A stretch of DNA of 64,000 bases from Pomphorhynchus laevis (Eukaryota > Acanthocephala > Palaeacanthocephala > Echinorhynchida > Pomphorhynchidae), in assembly GCA_012934845.2 (NCBI GenBank), contig WNNJ02003016.1, positions 62,001 to 126,000 on the forward strand, in the 5' to 3' direction. The notes under the pieces were generated by a model. The model made no database searches. It worked only from the letters and a program-made list of their open reading frames with translations, and was not told the DNA's origin. Positions 9,850-21,620 of the stretch are shown piece by piece. A program made the position numbers and the translations under genes. Numbering within the stretch: position 1 is the first letter of the stretch; each line of letters begins with the position of its first letter.

Positions 9850-10676
9850 CAACATATTGCCGTATTCCAATGGAATCACGGACCGTTGTTATCAAGCATC
9901 TTTGATGCAATCTCTATGATATATAATATAATCTCTATGATATATATAATATAATAATTTATAACAAAAACTTTGAAATGTATGACGTTAAATTGCATCT
10001 TAATGCAATACAATTCCAATACATTAAGTTGAATTCTTATCTATGGAGTTAAATACGGTAAGTACAACCCCAATGCATGCGCTGAAATGCACCTTAAGGT
10101 ATATGGAAATGAAATTAAATTTGTATGTAGAGAAAATAGTGAAAGCTCACGTTTGGCAAATACAACTAAAATTTCTGCATTTATTGAAACATAAAAACGA
10201 ATACTTATAATGTACCTGTTGAAAACGGTTAACCCATTGCATTTCTTCGACACTTTCGTTAGCAGAGAAACACTAAAGTTAAATAAAATAAAAGAGATTT
10301 TTTAGTTAATTAAGATATTTTAAATTATTAATTAATTTTAGAGTTTTAGTTAATAAAAAAAGTGACTTAATTTGAAGCAATTAAACTATTCAGATATTCT
10401 TAATTAAATAGTTAATTATGTAACTCTTTAAATAATTAATAATTAAAAGTTTTTAATTAATGATAGTCTTTTATTTTTCTTTAGTTTTTAATAATGAATA
10501 ATAATAAATTATAAAAAATTTCAAAGTACAGTGAGAGGATATCAGTAATTAAACAAGTAATATTCTGTCCAGTAGTATTTTCTAGTTCTGGAGGCGCAAG
10601 TCTTGAAGCAATTGTAACTAAGTTCTCTCGTAAGTGTGATAAGCCATATAGCAAAGTCTTAAATCATATAATTTCT
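9850..10676. other. AT-rich stretch, no gene seen
   Basis: Microsatellite-like tatata runs near 9,920-9,955 and A/T palindromes near 10,300-10,500. Short frames here show no conserved motif. Confidence 0.45.
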
Positions 10677-10960
10677 CGTCCTGTTTACTGTTCCTTGCGT
10701 TTCTGTAATTCCCTTCTTTCACATGTCCCAAACTACTCTACCTCCTTTGGACTCCGCTCCTTCATTGTGGCTGCTCCTCTATCGTGGAACCATCTGCCCA
10801 TTCATATACGCCAATCAACTTCCATGCCGTGCTTCAAACGACAAATCCGATCCCATTTAAACAATTTATCTGCTTGACTTTTTCATTTTTGTTTGTGGAC
10901 TTGTAAGCGTACAGCTTGTACGCATTTGACACATTAAATAAATTTGTATTATTATTCTTA
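10677..10960 (+). pseudogene. LINE-S 3' end
   Basis: Encodes HVPNYSTSFGLRSFIVAAPLSWNHLP and MPCFKRQIRSHLNNLSA-stop, nearly the same as the C-terminus of the LINE-S copy at 60.3-61.97 kb. It is followed by the family's short 3' UTR (cttgtaagcgtacagcttg, tacgcatttgac). This is a 5'-truncated insertion, the usual outcome of LINE integration. Confidence 0.8.
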
Positions 10961-12700
10961 TTGCAAGATCAGCTAAGACATTTGCAAATTTTCCGGAATG
11001 ACTCTTAAAGGATGTTAGCATCAGTCGTAGCATTGTTGAAGTCATACCAGAGGGGCCTCCCCCTCCGTGAATTTTTTCAACCGCAATGAAATATTGCAGG
11101 TATATCTTAAATTGTTGAAGATGATTTAGAAAAATGCAGCTTATTAAAAAATGATAACTTATTGGCCCAGTTGCGAGAACCGTTATTGTATTATTTTATT
11201 TTGTATATTTTTTATTATATAAAATATAAATAACAATAAATAATATAAATATTTTTTATTAATAATATAAATATTATTGTTTTTAATTAATAATAATTAA
11301 AAACATACTTTAAAAGCTTTTAATTTTTTCCAATTACCAATCAATTTATTTCTTGAATTTATTTCTTGAGTTACATGTACTTGTTTAACTATTATTTTCA
11401 CCGTATTAGCTACGTAAAGTTAATTATCCTTTTGCAAATCATGAAAGATATGCAAAATCTCGTTCAACTCATGTAAGAGAGCAAAACACGGTGAAAAGAT
11501 ACAAGATACAGAATATGAGATTTTTCATTCAATAGAATTATCGACTGTAGTTATATTAATGGTACCTATAATATTTTGAATATCCTTTTGTTAAAATTCA
11601 CCAGATATTGTGGTATTTGACGAAACAATTCCTAAACTGTGTATTTATTAAACAACAATTTATTTTATGAAAAAATTGAATTTATTTTTAATATTTATTT
11701 TCAGTATTTTTAATATATTTTCAATAAATCTGTATCATCAGGAATATCTAATTGTAATTAGTTAATTATTATTTTAAATAGCTAAATAAAAATATTATTA
11801 AAAAATATATTTGCTTTCATCTTAACTTTTTATTCTATAAATATATAAATATATTTAGTCGTGCTGAAACAACTTTTTATAAATTATCTTATCAGCTTAA
11901 GTTATCTAAATAAAAAGTTAAGTTTTATAGAGGAAAAACTTGACTTTTTATTCTATAAAAAGTTAAGTTTTAAAAGTGCAATTAGTGATTTTTGTTGAAG
12001 AAAATTAGCTCCATATATTTTTAATATATACAAACAGCACACTAGCTGACCCCCGCATGGGTACTGACGGTCAGTATCCAAAAAATAAAAGTAAACCAAA
12101 TTCTATTGTTTAAATATTTATTTATTTGTTTGTTTGTAATAATTAAATATAAAATATTGTCATTTTCTTTAAAAGAGAAGGACAAGATATATTTGATTTT
12201 GTTTACTAAATTCCTCAATATTGATCAGATGGACAATTTTTAAATAAAAATTTGACACTTCTGAACTTTGCCAAGTCTGTATTTTAGAAAATAATTTTAG
12301 CTATTTCTAAACATACCGGTTGTCATAGACTTACATTAACGAATTCAACGATATCTTTGTGTTGCCCATGTTGATTAAAATGTGCTTCTTTCGTTATTAA
12401 CATTTCTGAAATCTTGCAAACAAAATTCTTAGAATTGAGAATTTAAAAATTTAGTCAATAAAGTAAATTATATCATATTAAAGATAAAATATTATCACTT
12501 AATTTGTCATTTCTCAATTATGTTGATAAAAATACCCATTTAAAACTGATAACAAAGAAGTTCCTCTGGATGACCTGTAATTGAACCAACTATAAAAATC
12601 AATTTGATTTACCAGAGTGATTGTACCCAAAGTGTCTACTTCTTTAAATAAAAATTAAATCAATTTTATAAGCTATTATAATCAAGCCAATATCATCTTA
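10961..12700. other. AT-rich stretch, no gene seen
   Basis: No coding motif, RNA gene or element ends recognised. A short internal repeat of aaaagttaagttttata-like sequence occurs around 11,900-11,970. Confidence 0.45.
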
Positions 12701-12929
12701 TGGTACCTGCATATTTTAACAGGTTCCTGAGTATTTCTCCACTCGTTTCTATCAGCTTTAGCCAGACAGAGAAAGAAGGTCGTCATCGAAATGCTTTCAA
12801 CCACTCAATCCCACACAAATTTTAAGAAGGACTTGCTCTCCTACACCAATTCAATCTTTTCTAGAATCATTTGTGACCTGTTTAACAGCAATGTATCCCC
12901 CCTAATTCTCTTCGTTGTTTTGAGTTAGT

Positions 12930-13640
12930 TGGCATTCATGACTCAAGGTGAGTCATTTTGGCTCGTACCAAATATATCAGTTCATGACAAATGTAAATTT
13001 CCTGCAGTATCTTCGGTGGAAAACCGCAAACTTATAATAACCGACGCATTCATCAGTGGCTTACGATTAAGTACACTACAAATGTTTGCTCGAGAACATC
13101 GAACTTACCACAGATGAAGTTTTTAATCAAGACCGAACACTAGAAAATGTCCAGATTCAAGCATCGACATACTTATGCGAAGACAATTACTCTATTGCAG
13201 CATCTCAAAAGTCATCAAATATATTCGAATCTGCTCAAAAAGTCGATTCAACGGCTTTTAGCTCCTCAATGCAAGGTTATTTTTGTGGACGACTATACCG
13301 TCCTCAAAATAAATACCCATCACTCAACATTGCTTGTCGAAAGTGCTGAAAACATGGGCATTTCGCAAACGTTCGCAAATCCTCAACACAATTATTCAGA
13401 TTAAACTCGGGACTCTATGGGACTAAGTTTAAAACATATTTGTGGAATCATTACTAAATAGTTACAATAATATATTATGCATATTTAAGTAAATAGTCAC
13501 GAGTTAGAAGCCTTGATCGACACAGGCAGCACAACAAATTTCATCGATAGTTATGTCACTGACTCCCTCCGACTCACTCGATCTTCATGTCATCATATAG
13601 TTTCAATATTCGATACTGACAAGGCATCTATCATGACATA
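12930..13640 (+). mobile_element. Ty3-type gag-protease fossil
   Basis: A broken stretch. It shows the C-terminal part of a Ty3-type Gag (LITDAFISGLRL, ENIELTTDEVFNQ), a zinc-knuckle remnant (ACRKC, GHFA) near 13,335-13,365, and a retropepsin start (ALIDTGSTTNFIDSY) near 13,510-13,550. It is old, with several breaks. It may belong to the same family as the Gag N-terminal fossil at 27.6 kb and the RT relic at 17.3 kb. Confidence 0.65.
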
Positions 13641-13769
13641 GTATTAACTTGTGTCATAGTCACTTGTGCTGTAAATCCGGTAAAATGTAACTTATAATCG
13701 ATTATTCCATGACTATTAATCAAGTTACTTAATTAAACACAACACCATTACCTAGAATTAACGTTTTAG

Positions 13770-14100
13770 TATAACGTATTGCAACATACAAATACTTTAG
13801 CAGAATCGATTTGATGTCTGCTTACCACCAAGTACAGATGGAGCACTTTCGGAGCTTCAGGGGATCTAATGTTAGCGCAATTACAAGCAAACTCAACGGA
13901 ATTGCAGGTTAGTGGTTTAATTTTTAATAAAACATCTTCTATGGAGGAACTTCCTCCTATCAAATTTCCATGGATTTTTCGTATCCATGGGAACACCCTC
14001 TGTCCCCATGGATACGAAGATCCATTTCAACTGAGTCCTGAGAAGTTATAAAAAAAACATTTCTGAAGAATATAATTCTTTTTAATTTGGCCAAGACAGT
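13770..14100. other. Unclassified stretch with a palindrome
   Basis: Arms CGTATCCATGGG (13,979-13,990) and CCCATGGATACG form a 12-bp stem. The short frames around it lack recognisable motifs. Confidence 0.35.
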
Positions 14101-14399
14101 TGGCACTTTATTTTTTTTGAAGAAAATGTATAAGTGTTCTAGCTAATTACAATCAATCCAGTTCCGCTCGCTCCGCTTGCAGAATTTTTAGAGTTAATGG
14201 GAGGACGTAAAAAAACAACTAAGACCGACACCAACTGTGGACAACTGCAAGTACAGTGCTCGATACACAACTGCAGCGTCTGGACATAATCGCCTGCAAC
14301 AAGAATAAGTATAAAGAAGACCGTATGTGGTTTTTGTGCAAACAAACTAATCCGCAACCTTTCCAATAAGCACATATCAACATCCAACACGTCAACTCA

Positions 14400-16578
14400 A
14401 ACTACCCCCGTCGTTTCTCATGTCCTTTCTCCACCCACCGACCCTGACAACATATACACTTCTTATTCCATGTAATCTTCACTCCCCGACGCCCCCGTCC
14501 CGTCCTTCCCGTCTCGTTTCTCAAAAACTTGCATCCATCAATCAAGATAACCTCCACTAACATCCACGATCCTTCCACTCCTAACCTTTCCTCGAATCGC
14601 TCGGCACTCTCTTTATTATCATTATCCTCTATGTCTCCCGTCGTCAAACCAAATCCCTCCAAATCATCAACTGCCAGCTCTTCTATCGTGATCTCACCCA
14701 CTCTACATCAGTCGTCCTCCTTTACGGAAGCGCTTTCCTTCTCGCGATCGTTGCGTCATCGTCACTACTATCACTCCTTCCAACTCTTTATCTCCCCCAA
14801 GCACGTCTCGACCACGATGTTTCCGCCTTCAAATCATCCTTTCGTCTATTGTTCATGCGGATAAACCATCCTTTTTCAAGAGCATTTCCCCTGTCGCATT
14901 CATCCGCCTAAACAAATCTTCTCAATCTAATCCTTCCAAGCACCCTCTTCTAAAAGTTGTTTTCAAGCATTGCTCTCACGCGTCTTCTGTCCACTCTCAA
15001 CGATTAAAACTCATGTCATCTTCAATCACTCGAATTTTCCCCGATCTCACCCCTTCTGAAATCGCTCAACTCTCTTCTGCCCACATCAAAAAACGCCGTC
15101 GCAAGGATAAGGGCGAAACATCACTCTCCATCCGAACATAGATGGAAATTTTCAAGTTGTGCACACTCGTCCCAAAATTCGAAGGCGCTCCATCTCCCTT
15201 ATGTGTCTTCTCCACTAGTCTCTTTCGCCACCACACACGGTTTCCGCCTCGGCCTCCTCAACACTAGATCTATTCTCAATAAATCCGATCTTATCCTCAA
15301 CCTATTCACCAAGCAATCCATCGATCTCTTCTGCCTCACCGAATCCTGGCACTCAGATTCCGACGACCTTTCCATTCGCCGTCTGCTCTCTGCCGGTTGC
15401 TCCCTAGTCGAATCCGCCCGCTCCCTCAGCTCATACCCTTCTAAATTCTCTAATCATGGCGGCATCGTCGCATTCGCGCGTCACCACGCGTCACTTCGCA
15501 AAATCAATCGCATTTTCCGTCCTTGCTCTTTTAAACTGCTCACTTGTCGTTCTTCAAACCCGACCACTCTAGATCTCGCATTGTATAGCGTCCTGGTTCA
15601 TCAGCTCCTACATCCTTATTTTTTAATGAACTCGCTGACCTCCTTTCTCATTGTTCTTTGTCCTCAATTCTTTCAATCGTTCTTGGCGACTTCAACACCC
15701 GCCTCGACCGCCCCTCTTCCACCGAGTCAATCTTCGATGCTGGTCTATCCAATCACTTTCTCGTCACCATTGATCTCACTCACAACCACACCCCTCATCA
15801 CACACCTACAATCCTACGTCGCCCTTGGAGAAATCTTGACCTTTCCCTTCGCTCTGCCTTACTCAAATTGTCTCTATCCTATCCCACAAGAACATATTCC
15901 TCTCCTCACGATCTCGCCTTTCTTTTAGACTATGAACTCACATTCATTCTCGATCTTCTCTTGCCTTTCAAGCCTCATCCACACCGTCGCTTGCACCGTG
16001 CCCATGGTTTGACATCCAATGCCTACTCTCAAAGCGTCGACTCCATCATGCTTTTCGAGTCTATAACCGCTCTCTCAAACATAATTTCCGCTCGATCACT
16101 CCGTCTTTCCGTGATTCCTATCTTGTTCTTCGCCAATTTCATATAAACCTACTACGTACCAAATGCAACTCCTGGCAGCATAAAATCATCACTTCATTCA
16201 ACTCTAAGACTTTCTGGCATACTTTTAACTCAATCCTTGCTAGCTTCTCTTCGCCGTGTAACATTAATGCCCATGATTATTCGTCATTTCTCCAGACCAA
16301 AGTATCTGCCCCGCCTAGCCTCATCCTTCCGGAACTCTTTCATATTCTCCCTGTCTCACCAACCGAAGTCTCATCTGTCCTCATGACATTGCCCAACAAA
16401 ACCTCACTTGACGATCCCCTGCCTACCCACATACTTAAATCCATAAGCTCATCGATATAACCTTTTCTCACAACCTCGTTTAACTCGTCCATTCGCAGTC
16501 GTATATTTCCTTCATACTAAAATCTGCAATCGTTCGTCCCCTTCTTAAGAAACAATCGCTCGACCCCTCCCTTCCTTC
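14400..16578 (+). pseudogene. LINE-S, 5' half with endonuclease
   Basis: C-rich, GC-richer sequence. Pieces of a first protein are seen around 14,400-15,140. From 15,203 an AP-type endonuclease domain follows: GFRLGLLNTRSILNKSDLI, LFCLTESW (catalytic Glu) and, in another frame at 15,664, SIVLGDFNTRLD. Then come a linker region and the pre-RT motif LPELFHILPVSPTEVSSVL with PNKTSLDDPLPTHILKSI near 16,330-16,440. Layout matches CR1/L2-type LINEs. Frame changes make it inactive. It stops abruptly at 16,578, where LINE-R sequence begins. The RT half of the family is seen at 60.3-61.97 kb. Confidence 0.75.
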
Positions 16579-17290
16579 CTCGGACATCAGCCGTTTCTTT
16601 TTAAAATTAAAAGATCAGTTACCATCGTCCAATTTGTTTTAAACTCCGAGAATTCGCAGGTTTTCGTCTTTTATTGCACACCTGCTACTAAAAAGAAGGT
16701 GGAGAGACTAGCCCTCTGCACTCTCCTCCATTTTGCAGCCTCAACTACTTCCCATCTTCACGAGTCGAGTAAAATATCTAGGGTTCGCTGTTACGGTGAA
16801 TTGGTCTGCGAAAATTGACCTGGATATACTTAAACGTATCCTGAAGAGAGTGATAAAGATCACTAGCTTTATCAGTGATTACACTGATAAAGCTAGGTGT
16901 GCCCTGAAACGGGTTCAGCATCTGTCATTGGATGGGAAAGCTCAAGTGCGCCTCCGGAGTACTTGGGCTATCTCGGGATTAGTCTTATTTTCGAGAGAAC
17001 GTTTCCCTGAGCAAATACTAAGGTTTCTCAAGCTCTTCATTTCGAGATTACCGAGCATAGTCTGTCTCGATTGGATTCTTCGGGGGGATTGACCCCCAGA
17101 TGGTTTAGCCGGAGAGTGGCGTATTGGATTAGCTAGAGGGCTCAGATCCCGCTGACCCTGAGGCCGTATAATGGAAAAAGACGACTGGAACGACCAGATT
17201 GTTTTTACGTAATTTCTTTTTTTTGCATGTTTCTTTTTTAATTTTTTTTATCAGTTATATAGCTGTTTAAGAAAATCTTCATTATTATAC
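16579..17290 (+). pseudogene. LINE-R copy B, RT C-terminal part and 3' UTR
   Basis: Starts with SDISRFFLKLKDQLPSS and runs through FTSRVKYLGFAVTVNWSAK, LKRILKRV and RLRFLKLFISRLPSIVCLDWILRG (16,733-17,092), then the family 3' UTR. Compared with other copies it carries an extra ~45-bp palindromic insert at 16,855-16,900. It is joined without a gap to LINE-S on the left. Confidence 0.75.
16863..16896. repeat. Palindromic insert inside LINE-R
   Basis: CTAGCTTTATCAGTG, 4-nt loop, CACTGATAAAGCTAG: a perfect 15-bp inverted repeat that is absent from the other LINE-R copies at the same point. Confidence 0.75.
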
Positions 17291-17299
17291 AATTTAAAA

Positions 17300-17640
17300 A
17301 GGCTTTACTGTCTTTGAAGCGAATGGTGCGTTATACGAATTTAATCGAGTCATTTCGGATTTAAGGGAACTTATGCATATCGTTGCGATCTCGTTATTTG
17401 TGAAATTGATAAAGGCGATTACGATGCAAATATCGAGTATTTCAAAGACATTATCCATAAATACGGGCTAACATTAAACGAATTTAAATGCAAATACGGC
17501 ATAACTTATATCAACCCACTAGGATATTTTATATCGAATGGTAGTGCTAATACCGAACTAGCACGATCTATAACGACATTTCAACCACCACATGATATGG
17601 TATCTTTTAAGAAAATCCTTGGAATGTTTGCTCGATGTAT
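17300..17640 (+). mobile_element. Ty3-type reverse transcriptase fossil
   Basis: A broken RT fragment. Motifs resemble the palm-to-thumb region of Ty3/gypsy RT: ALYEFNRV near 17,328, then IIHKYGLTLNEFKCKYG near 17,450 and INPLGYFISNG near 17,510, followed by FKKILGMFAR. There are a few breaks. It sits between two oppositely incomplete pieces of LINE-R. Confidence 0.65.
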
Positions 17641-17644
17641 TGTT

Positions 17645-18130
17645 TGAACGATGTATTGAAAGTTTTTCCATTAAAAACGGTCTTTTGTCCGAAAGACCTG
17701 CGACCCATTTCGATATAAAATTCCCTCGTCTCGATCTACGAAAAAGCGCATTCGCATAGAATCTGCGATCATCTGAGTAGGCGAAATTTAATCCCACCTG
17801 GTTTCCAAGGGTTCGTCAAAGGTCGCTCGGTCCATTCAGCGGTAGGTGAAGTGCATAAGTTCTGTCAGGAGAATAGTCATCAACTTGTTGTGGCTGTTTT
17901 CCTTGATTTTTCTGCTGCATTTGATCACATCTCTATTCCCTTTGTTGTCTCTTCTCTCAGGTTCCTCGGATTGCCTGCGAGAATCGTTAACAGGGTGGAG
18001 ATACTGCTGTACATGAAGCAATTCTATTATGAAGACGACCCTGATGTGCGTCAGTTTTACACTATTACGGATGTGCCTCAAGGCTCCCCTCTCTCCTATC
18101 TTATATCTTGCGGCTTCCATTGAACTTAAA
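17645..18130 (+). pseudogene. LINE-R copy B', reverse transcriptase N-terminal half
   Basis: Encodes QENSHQLVVAVFLDFSAAFDH, LPARIVNRVEILLY and ITDVPQGSPLSY (17,851-18,123), preceded in other frames by the region with KKRIRIE and GRSVHSAVGEVH. It matches copy A (4,240-4,720). It lacks the YADD portion and is interrupted. Confidence 0.75.
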
Positions 18131-18993
18131 TCGTTTCTTACCTATTTATCTAACCTATTTATCCTGTATTTAATTTTTTATAAAAAAATCGTTATTATTT
18201 TTACTTAAAATAATCGTAAATATAATTTCAATAATCATTTGAGCATCATTTTAAGCACTTTCTATATTCTAAAACACAGGAGCTGTTTAAACATATCTAA
18301 AATAAATTGTACTTTCTAACAAATTAAATTAATGTAGAACTTAAGAAAATTTGCGAGATTTTATTAATTTAGAAGAAATGGAGAAAAACCGAGAGACCGT
18401 GGGCAAATTCGCAAATATTATCTGCTAATCATATTTCTACAGATACTTACTTTACACAACCTTGTTTGCAGATTAAAGATGCTATCATTTTCAAATTGTT
18501 GTTTGGCGCCGTTAGCCTTTATAATGTCTTAGCAACTATTATAGCTGAGCTTTTTTAACTGTCAACTGAATGTTTAGTATGTAGTTCTATCATTTAAGAT
18601 GATCAAAGGGTCACGCTATCACATCGCTCTCGTGTATCCACAGCTTACGTTTAAACAGATTGCTAGTGTTGCCGGTAAAAATGGATTTTTATGTAAATAA
18701 ACTAATTACTCGAATCCACGTTAAAGATACGTTTATTACTTTAATGATATTAAATATAAAAATATATCATTAGTTGGCTCTTTCTCCAAGAAAAATATGA
18801 AAAATAGTATTATTTTTGAATTTTCGCCAATTCGATTGGCTTCTTCAGAAAAACACTTGTATTTGATACAAAAATACCACGACGTCAACATATCTAGTAT
18901 AAATGACGGTATTTGTTTCGCTCAAGAGATTAAAACAAATATCGTAATCAAAGTGTATATTTCGCAAAAGCAAAGTATACACTTAGATATACC
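18131..18993. other. AT-rich stretch; one unplaced frame
   Basis: Mostly A/T sequence. A frame from 18,797 (MKNSIIFEFSPIRLASSEK) runs into the repeat block that starts at 18,994, so its last third comes from the repeat. I do not recognise it and would not call it a gene. Confidence 0.4.
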
Positions 18994-20685
18994 CACCATA
19001 ATACAGTTTCTACAATGTATAACACGTATAAGCAACCTCCGATTTGCGGGCCAGATTTGGCCGGCCGATTATTTTTAGCAGGCCCGCAGCTAGAATTTAT
19101 AAGTGATTTATATACAGATAGATCAAGTTTGTTTTAATTTATATGAAAAATACAACTTTCATCATATTCGCTAACTCATTTTCACATATGAATTATTAAT
19201 AAATTGTTTCAACGAGCAACACATTTCATAATGTTTACGAAAATCATAGTAATTTTAATCGTTGTAGTACAGATGAAAAACTGTGACTTTAATATTCCCT
19301 TTATCTATTCTCTCAGGTTCCTCGGATTGCCTGCGAGAATTCTTAACAGGGTTAAGATACTGCTGTACACCAAGCGATTATTCTATGAAGATGTCCCTGA
19401 TGCACGTCAGTTCCACCCCATTACGGGTGTGCCTCAAGGCTCCCCTCTCTTCTATTTTATATCTTGCTGCCTCCATCAATCTATTCAAGATATTTAGACG
19501 CGATCAAAGTCTAGTGGTGTACGCTGATGACACCACAGCCCTGTTCACTGGACGCAGGTGCAAAGATGAAGTCTCTGACATCAGCCACTTCTTTTTAAGA
19601 TTAAGAGACCAGTTGCCCAGGTCCAACCTTGTTCTAAACTCCGCTAAATCGCAGGTGCTTGTTTTTCATGGCTTCTCTGCGATGAAGCAAAAACTTAAGA
19701 GACTAACACTCTCTGTGCTCTCCTCCATATTTGCCTCTGAACCACTCCATACCTTCACAAGTCGAGTAAAATACCTGGGGTTCACCATTTCGGTAAACTA
19801 GTCGGCGACAGCCAACATGGATAGACTCAAACGTATCCTGAAGAAATCTATGTGGGCTCGGAAACGGGCCCAGCATCTGTCGTTGAAAGGGAAAACCCAG
19901 GTGCGCCTTTGGGGCACCTGGACTATATCGGGATTAGTCTTCTGTTCAATAAGACGTCCCCCAGAGCAAAGGCTAAGGTTTCTTAAGCTCCTCGTCTCTC
20001 GTTTACCCAGCATCGTTCGCACCGATTGGATTCTTCGGGGGGGGGTGAAAGACCTCAGGTAGTTCAATCGGAAAGCGGCGTGTTGTATTGGTTGGGGCTC
20101 AGATCCCCACGGATTTGATGCCGTAATCGGAAGAAAACGATTAAAAAGTTAAGAAGCTATGAGTTGGTTTTTCTGTTTTTTTTGGACTGACTTCTCGAGC
20201 TGTTTTTTCATCTGACTATTTTTTGTCATATGTATTCACTACTTATGTTTTTTTAGTAATAAAATCTTATTATTATAGACTTTCATAAATAAAAAATTTC
20301 GTATGAAATTCTATTCAAACAAATTTTCGTTTCCAAAAATATTTACATCTTTCAATGACAAATTGTAATGAAATCAAAAAGTGATTACTTCAATATGACT
20401 ACTTTGTAACATTGCGCTGACTTATTTCAACGGTAACTGATTCCGATGTGGAAGCCATTTGACTTGTTAAGATTACAAAATTCATCCTTCAAATTTTACT
20501 GACACGAATCTAAAATGCTCTGCATCCAATGACATAATCAGTTACTGGACGATTTTTGTGAAGAATGACTGACTTCTAAATGTAGCAATCAAAGCGAGTT
20601 ATTCGAAAAAAACAAGTATTTGATAAATTTGTAATAATCTTATATTTAATTTACTCGAAATATAATTTAGATAATTCAAAATATG
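18994..20685 (+). repeat. 1.7-kb block, left copy of an inverted pair
   Basis: Matches the reverse complement of 51,527-53,221 almost base for base, including sequence on both sides of an embedded LINE-R copy. The matched ends (ACCATAAT on the left, TCAAAATATG on the right) show no terminal inverted repeats. The two copies are about 31 kb apart and in opposite orientation, consistent with a recent segmental duplication or a composite mobile unit. Confidence 0.8.
19283..20290 (+). pseudogene. LINE-R copy C
   Basis: Reverse transcriptase pieces: LPARILNRVKILLYTKRLFYE and ITGVPQGSPL (19,320-19,450), VVYADDTTALFTGRRCKDEVSDI with the catalytic YADD (19,510-19,580), SRVKYLGFTISVN (19,760-19,800), then LKRILKKSMWARKRAQHLSLKG to WILRGG (19,817-20,045) and the 3' UTR to about 20,280. 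A stop and frame changes inactivate it. A G-run near 20,038 differs in length from the 52-kb copy. Confidence 0.8.
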
Positions 20686-20699
20686 TTTCTTAAATGACT

Positions 20700-20945
20700 C
20701 ATGATGAAAAAGATAAATTAATGATTGATTATTGCCGAGAATGCATATATTTTAAATCATGCCTTGCTCTAATCTTGTGGTCCGATCCTGTTTGTTTGTG
20801 CATTATATTTAGTTTAATGAATATGACAATGAGATACGTCATATCTCACTTGGATTAAATTATAAAGTTTACATGTATTCTGACCTTCGAAATTATACAT
20901 GTCAATATTTATTTTGAATTTTAATCTAATGCTATTTACTGGTTA
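20700..20945 (+). repeat. ~245-bp dispersed repeat
   Basis: Matches the reverse complement of about 53,300-53,550 at clearly lower identity than the neighbouring 1.7-kb block. The two blocks occur in swapped order at the two sites. Confidence 0.55.
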
Positions 20946-20959
20946 AAATAAACCAATTT

Positions 20960-21110
20960 AATGGTTTAGAGTTTTCAGGATTCAGAGGTATACGAATGAA
21001 TGAAGTCATTAGAATTTCATAGGAACTACCAATGATTAGTATTTCACAGGAACTGCTATGTTATCAGGTTTCGACCGCTATTCCTCGACCTTTTTAAAAT
21101 TGTTCGCTTA
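20960..21110 (-). mobile_element. PLE terminal-repeat fragment
   Basis: On the minus strand it contains GGTCGAAACCTGATAACATAGCAGTTCCT, shown here as separate blocks GGTCGAAACCTG and ATAACATAGCAG, which is the hammerhead-like terminal motif of the N-GIY-YIG PLE. A second, shorter echo (ggaactaccaatgattag) lies beside it. Confidence 0.55.
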
Positions 21111-21186
21111 ATATTTAAAATTGATTTTGAATATTTTTTTATTTATTTAATATTTAATATTTGATGAATTATTAATTCTTAAATAA

Positions 21187-21462
21187 GGGAGAAGTTTGCA
21201 TCCCAAGGTGTTTACACTTTAAAATGTAAACTGCTTCACGTGATCACGTTTAAGAGACCAGGAAATGGCCAATAGCTAGGTCGCGTAGCGCGTAGAGTGA
21301 AGGTGGTAGATCTTTATAGATATTGTTCCAGCCTGCAACCGCCTTAAGCAGGGCAGCCCCTGTCAGATGCTGCTGGATGGCCCGTTGTAAGTTTAGTCTG
21401 AGTCAACTAAACTAGGTGGCGACACCGAAAAAATACGTTAAAAATTATGACTTAAAAGTTAC
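21187..21462 (+). promoter_or_regulatory. 5' leader of the PLE
   Basis: About 275 bp, richer in GC than its surroundings and nearly identical to the reverse complement of 36,835-37,118. It contains hairpins such as GTTTACA/TGTAAAC and GGTGGCGACACC, and ends just before the ATG of the GIY-YIG protein. Conservation between copies implies a role in transcription, translation or RT priming. Which one is unknown. Confidence 0.55.
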
Positions 21463-21620
21463 ATGTACTCAACCAGATTGGAAAAATACGTAAGTACTGA
21501 TGATTTTAATTTTATATCTTTTAAATGTAACAGAAAAAAATTGTATAGTTTTCCACATGTAACAACCTTCGTGCTTGAATATCCAGCTATCATATCGATA
21601 TTAAATTCCTTCGTGCTACA

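Noticed and set aside
10041-10253. Minus-strand 70-residue frame
   Set aside because: No motif and low-complexity surroundings; a chance frame in AT-rich DNA.
13979-14018. Transcription terminator or regulatory hairpin
   Set aside because: A 12-bp palindrome alone, with no gene next to it. Nothing supports a function.
18797-19078. Possible 93-residue host gene
   Set aside because: The frame crosses the boundary of the 1.7-kb repeat at 18,994, so it is a chance fusion. No motif recognised.
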